From Bacillota bacterium (GTDB taxonomy: Bacteria > Bacillota > Desulfotomaculia > Desulfotomaculales > VENG01): a DNA stretch of 64,000 nucleotides. The translations under genes and the position numbers were made by a program. The stretch is from positions 30,929-94,928 of the forward strand of contig VENG01000027.1 of NCBI GenBank assembly GCA_009711705.1, in the 5' to 3' direction. The notes below the pieces were generated by a model that did not search any database, was not told where the DNA came from, and worked only from the letters and a program-made list of their open reading frames with translations. Positions 61,724 through 64,000 of the stretch are shown piece after piece; position 1 is the stretch's first letter, and each line of letters opens with the position of its first letter.

Positions 61724-62263
61724 ATGGCAACCATCAAAGAAGCTGAGCTGCCGGGGCTTGGGAAAAAATATGAAGTTACCCTGGAAAACGGAGATATCGT
61801 GTCGGTTATTATTCATGATGAAGGCACCAGGGAAGTATATCACTTTCCTGACGAAGAGGAAGACCCCTTATCCGTGGTAACCATGACCGACATGGAGTCA
61901 AGACAATTGGGCTCTATCATCGGCGGGGCTTTTTATCAACCCAAAATGCTGGAAAAACTGGAAGCAGCAGTGGCTGATTTACATATTGAATGGATTGCAG
62001 TAAAAGAAGGTTCTGAAGTTGCCGGCCAGAGCATAGGGGACATGAGGCTGAGGAAAGATCACGGCATCATCGTAATTGCGGCTATTGAAGGAAAAAAGGA
62101 CTCCAGAAAGGTTCGCAGGGGGAACACACGTATTAACCCAGGACCAGGCTATATATTCACACCCGGTCACACGGTGGTAGCAGCAGGGACCAAGGAAAAG
62201 ATGAAACTATTTGAGGATATGTTAAAGAACAAAAAAGATGTCGAAAGGGAAAATGAAAATTGA
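61724..62263 (+). CDS. khtT: Cation/proton antiporter regulatory subunit (KhtT-like)
   Basis: 179 residues from ATG 61724 (GGGAGG 7 bases upstream; ATG 61709 overlaps it). C-terminal TrkA-C (RCK_C) domain: WIAVKEGSEVAGQSIGDMRL ... YIFTPGHTVVAAGTKEKM. The N-terminal ~90 residues are KhtT-like (EADPLSVVTMTDMESRQLGSI-type). Regulates the antiporter next door, which starts in its TTGA stop. Confidence 0.85.
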   Translation: MATIKEAELPGLGKKYEVTLENGDIVSVIIHDEGTREVYHFPDEEEDPLSVVTMTDMESRQLGSIIGGAFYQPKMLEKLEAAVADLHIEWIAVKEGSEVAGQSIGDMRLRKDHGIIVIAAIEGKKDSRKVRRGNTRINPGPGYIFTPGHTVVAAGTKEKMKLFEDMLKNKKDVERENEN

Positions 62264-63477
62264 CCCATGATTTAATTTTTAACCTGGGCCTGGCCTTTAC
62301 GTTTATCAGTGTGGCAATTTTTATCGCCGGAAAACTGAAATTCTCCTCCATTCCTTTTTTGATTCTTATAGGCATGCTGGTTGGTCCTCATGCTCCCGAC
62401 CTACAGGGAATATCGCTGTCTCTAGTCAGTCAAACGGAGTCCATAAAACTGCTCGCGCGCTTAGGTGTTCTGCTGATGCTTTTTTACCTGGGCCTGGAGT
62501 TTTCGGCCGGCAAACTGGCTTCAGCCGGCACCTCCCTTTTAAAAGGAGGGACCGTCTACGTAAGCCTTAATTTCTTGCGGGGACTGGCCTTCGGCTGGTT
62601 GTTTTTCCACTCCTGGCCGGAAGCATTTGTTGTGGCCGGGATAACCGGCATCTCCAGCAGTGCCATCATTACTAAACTGCTGTTGGATCTTAAAAGGACA
62701 GCCAACTCGGAAACGGAATTCATATTGGGTATTCTGGTATTTGAAGACGTTTTCCTGGCGGTATATCTGTCGGTATTATCAGGCTTTCTGGCTGGGGGCG
62801 GCAACCTTAATGCCGCAGAAATTATCCCCAGTATTATAATCATATTTGGTTTCATCCTCGCCATTATAACCTTTGGTAGGCGTATTGGAACAATGCTGGA
62901 ACCGCGGCTTTCCGTAAAATCGGCGGAAAGTTTTGTGGTTATCATTTTTACACTCTTGCTGTTAACAGCCATACTGGTGGAAACAATTCATATTGCCGAG
63001 GCCATAGGGGCACTGCTGCTGGGATTAATCATAGCCGAAACCGTGCACTCCAAGCGAGTAATTCAGTTTATCTCCCCTATGCGGGATCTTTTTGGTGCCG
63101 TTTTCTTCTTCTCTTTCGGACTGGAAATAGATTATCGACTTTTTGGAGATGCCGTGGTCATCACACTGGCAGCTGTGGTTATGACCGTGGTGGGAAATAT
63201 CTTGACCGGTTTCTTGGCCTCCTGGCTGGCCGGCTATAAGGCCCGGAGGGGCTTCAATGTTGCTTTCACCGTTATTGCCAGGGGAGAATTCGCTGTTATC
63301 GTAGCCAGCATTGCTGTGGCCGCAGGAACAAACGAACTTTTGCCGGCCTTTGCGGCTCTCTACGTATTAGTGCTGTCTTTTATCAGCCCCGTGCTGGCCA
63401 AAAATTCGCGTAATTTTTATAACCTGTATGTGAGATTCGTCAATTATATCAAAAAGCCACGGGCAAACTCTGCTTAA
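62260..63477 (+). CDS. khtU: CPA2-type K+/cation:proton antiporter (KhtU-like)
   Basis: 405 residues, 12-13 transmembrane helices. VGIPFLILIGMLVG-like N-terminal, KLLARLGVLLMLFYLGLEF, GITGISSSAIITKLL (ISSSA as in KefB/KhtU) and ARGEFAVIVASIAVAAG. Start TTG overlaps the KhtT stop in TTGA. No C-terminal RCK_N, in line with a separate regulator. Expected to expel K+ in exchange for H+, giving methylglyoxal or alkali protection. Confidence 0.9.
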   Translation: MTHDLIFNLGLAFTFISVAIFIAGKLKFSSIPFLILIGMLVGPHAPDLQGISLSLVSQTESIKLLARLGVLLMLFYLGLEFSAGKLASAGTSLLKGGTVYVSLNFLRGLAFGWLFFHSWPEAFVVAGITGISSSAIITKLLLDLKRTANSETEFILGILVFEDVFLAVYLSVLSGFLAGGGNLNAAEIIPSIIIIFGFILAIITFGRRIGTMLEPRLSVKSAESFVVIIFTLLLLTAILVETIHIAEAIGALLLGLIIAETVHSKRVIQFISPMRDLFGAVFFFSFGLEIDYRLFGDAVVITLAAVVMTVVGNILTGFLASWLAGYKARRGFNVAFTVIARGEFAVIVASIAVAAGTNELLPAFAALYVLVLSFISPVLAKNSRNFYNLYVRFVNYIKKPRANSA

Positions 63478-63616
63478 ATAAAAAATGTTTATGCTTAAAA
63501 AGCAAGTAATAAGGAATAAAGCCCCAACCATTTGCACAAAATCAATATATCTATAGAAAATATTAAGTGTCGAATAATAAGCTCATTATTAAAAAAAGTG
63601 AGGTGGATCAGTCTTA

Positions 63617-63856
63617 ATGCCTATGCTGTATGGCTGGGGTAACGGTTGGGGCTGGAGCATTATAATGTTTCTGGCCATGATAATACCGTTGGCTATTCTA
63701 GGATTATTAATATACTATGCAGTACTCACAGGCACCAAGAATGCCGCCAGAAAAACAGAAATGTCCCCTGTGGAGATTTTAAAAACCAGGTATGCAAAAG
63801 GTGAACTTGATTCTAAAGAGTACCACCGCTTGCAAGAAGAATTAAATAAGGACTAA
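63617..63856 (+). CDS. Small SHOCT-domain membrane protein
   Basis: 79 residues. One membrane helix (~12-36; SIIMFLAMIIPLAILGLLIYYAVL), then SHOCT: PVEILKTRYAKGELDSKEYHRL. Found widely as small electron-chain or stress proteins; function unknown. ATG preceded by GTGAGGTGG. Confidence 0.8.
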   Translation: MPMLYGWGNGWGWSIIMFLAMIIPLAILGLLIYYAVLTGTKNAARKTEMSPVEILKTRYAKGELDSKEYHRLQEELNKD

Positions 63857-63927
63857 TTCCCCCCCGCTACCAGGAGGCCACTGAAAATGTGGTTCTCCTA
63901 GAGTTCAGTGGAGCAGTTGGATAAAAA

Positions 63928-63972
63928 AAAGGAACGAGATCTGTCTGCAAAGACAGATCTCGTTCCTTTTTA
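63928..63972. terminator. Long perfect hairpin terminator
   Basis: AAAGGAACGAGATCTGTCT pairs with its exact complement around GCAA, with A- and T-runs on the two sides. Confidence 0.85.
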
Positions 63973-64000
63973 ATCTGTTTTTAGACCCGCTTTGCCCCAC

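Overview
The window reads as chromosomal DNA of a low/mid-GC Gram-positive anaerobe. I favour a Desulfotomaculum-like member of the Peptococcaceae. Grounds: strong AGGAGG-type ribosome sites, frequent TTG and GTG starts, intrinsic terminators, a T-box leader, an S-layer-homology amidase, SPOCS (DUF3794) domains known from spore-coat proteins, and anaerobic redox genes (HdrD-like Fe-S protein, CoA-disulfide reductase fusion, 2,4-dienoyl-CoA-reductase-like flavoenzyme, phenylacetate-CoA ligase). The species call is inference; there is no rRNA or tRNA here. I see no CRISPR array, prophage or transposase.

Region 1 (1-28.5 kb, nearly all minus strand) is a large surface-polysaccharide locus. It holds a WbqC-like protein cut by the window edge, a sugar epimerase, a PglC/WcaJ-type initiating sugar-phosphate transferase, two DegT aminotransferases, two GT4 glycosyltransferases, a hexapeptide N-acetyltransferase, a UDP-sugar dehydrogenase, GalE, a PIG-L deacetylase, three GNAT/FemAB-like acyltransferases, a polysaccharide deacetylase, a Wzx flippase, two tandem Wzy/ligase-like proteins and an LCP attachment enzyme. 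Embedded are secreted or membrane proteins that look like sheath or matrix components: a 1241-residue modular protein with recently duplicated repeats, a beta-propeller/HlyD-like membrane fusion, and three SPOCS-like domains, one fused to a glycosyltransferase. The parts make, flip, polymerise, modify and attach a glycan; the SPOCS domains hint at a spore or cell-surface layer.

Region 2 (28.6-42.2 kb) is housekeeping and stress: SLH amidase, nitroreductase, TGS-uridine-kinase-like nucleoside kinase, lytic transglycosylase, flavoprotein, ArsR regulator, a frameshifted LysR gene, MtaB, a metallophosphoesterase and a four-module sulfur-transfer flavoenzyme. The ArsR promoter and the flavoenzyme promoter share a 13-bp word, suggesting one regulon.

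Region 3 (42.2-49.2 kb) has a TrpXYZ-type ABC transporter. Its leader looks like a complete TRAP-type (tryptophan RNA-binding) attenuator: promoter, about a dozen GAG/UAG triplets, an overlapping antiterminator and a terminator. Then come a YkgJ-like Fe-S protein, a chemoreceptor whose start is disrupted, and two short inverted-repeat-bounded elements.

Region 4 (49.2-64 kb) has an HdrD/cytochrome b-like oxidoreductase, enoyl-CoA hydratase, an rRNA methyltransferase, a PaaK phenylacetate-CoA ligase behind a T-box leader with two successive antiterminator/terminator modules, a GNAT, an M20 hydrolase coupled to a PAS histidine kinase, an Old-Yellow-Enzyme-like reductase and a KhtTU-type cation/proton antiporter.
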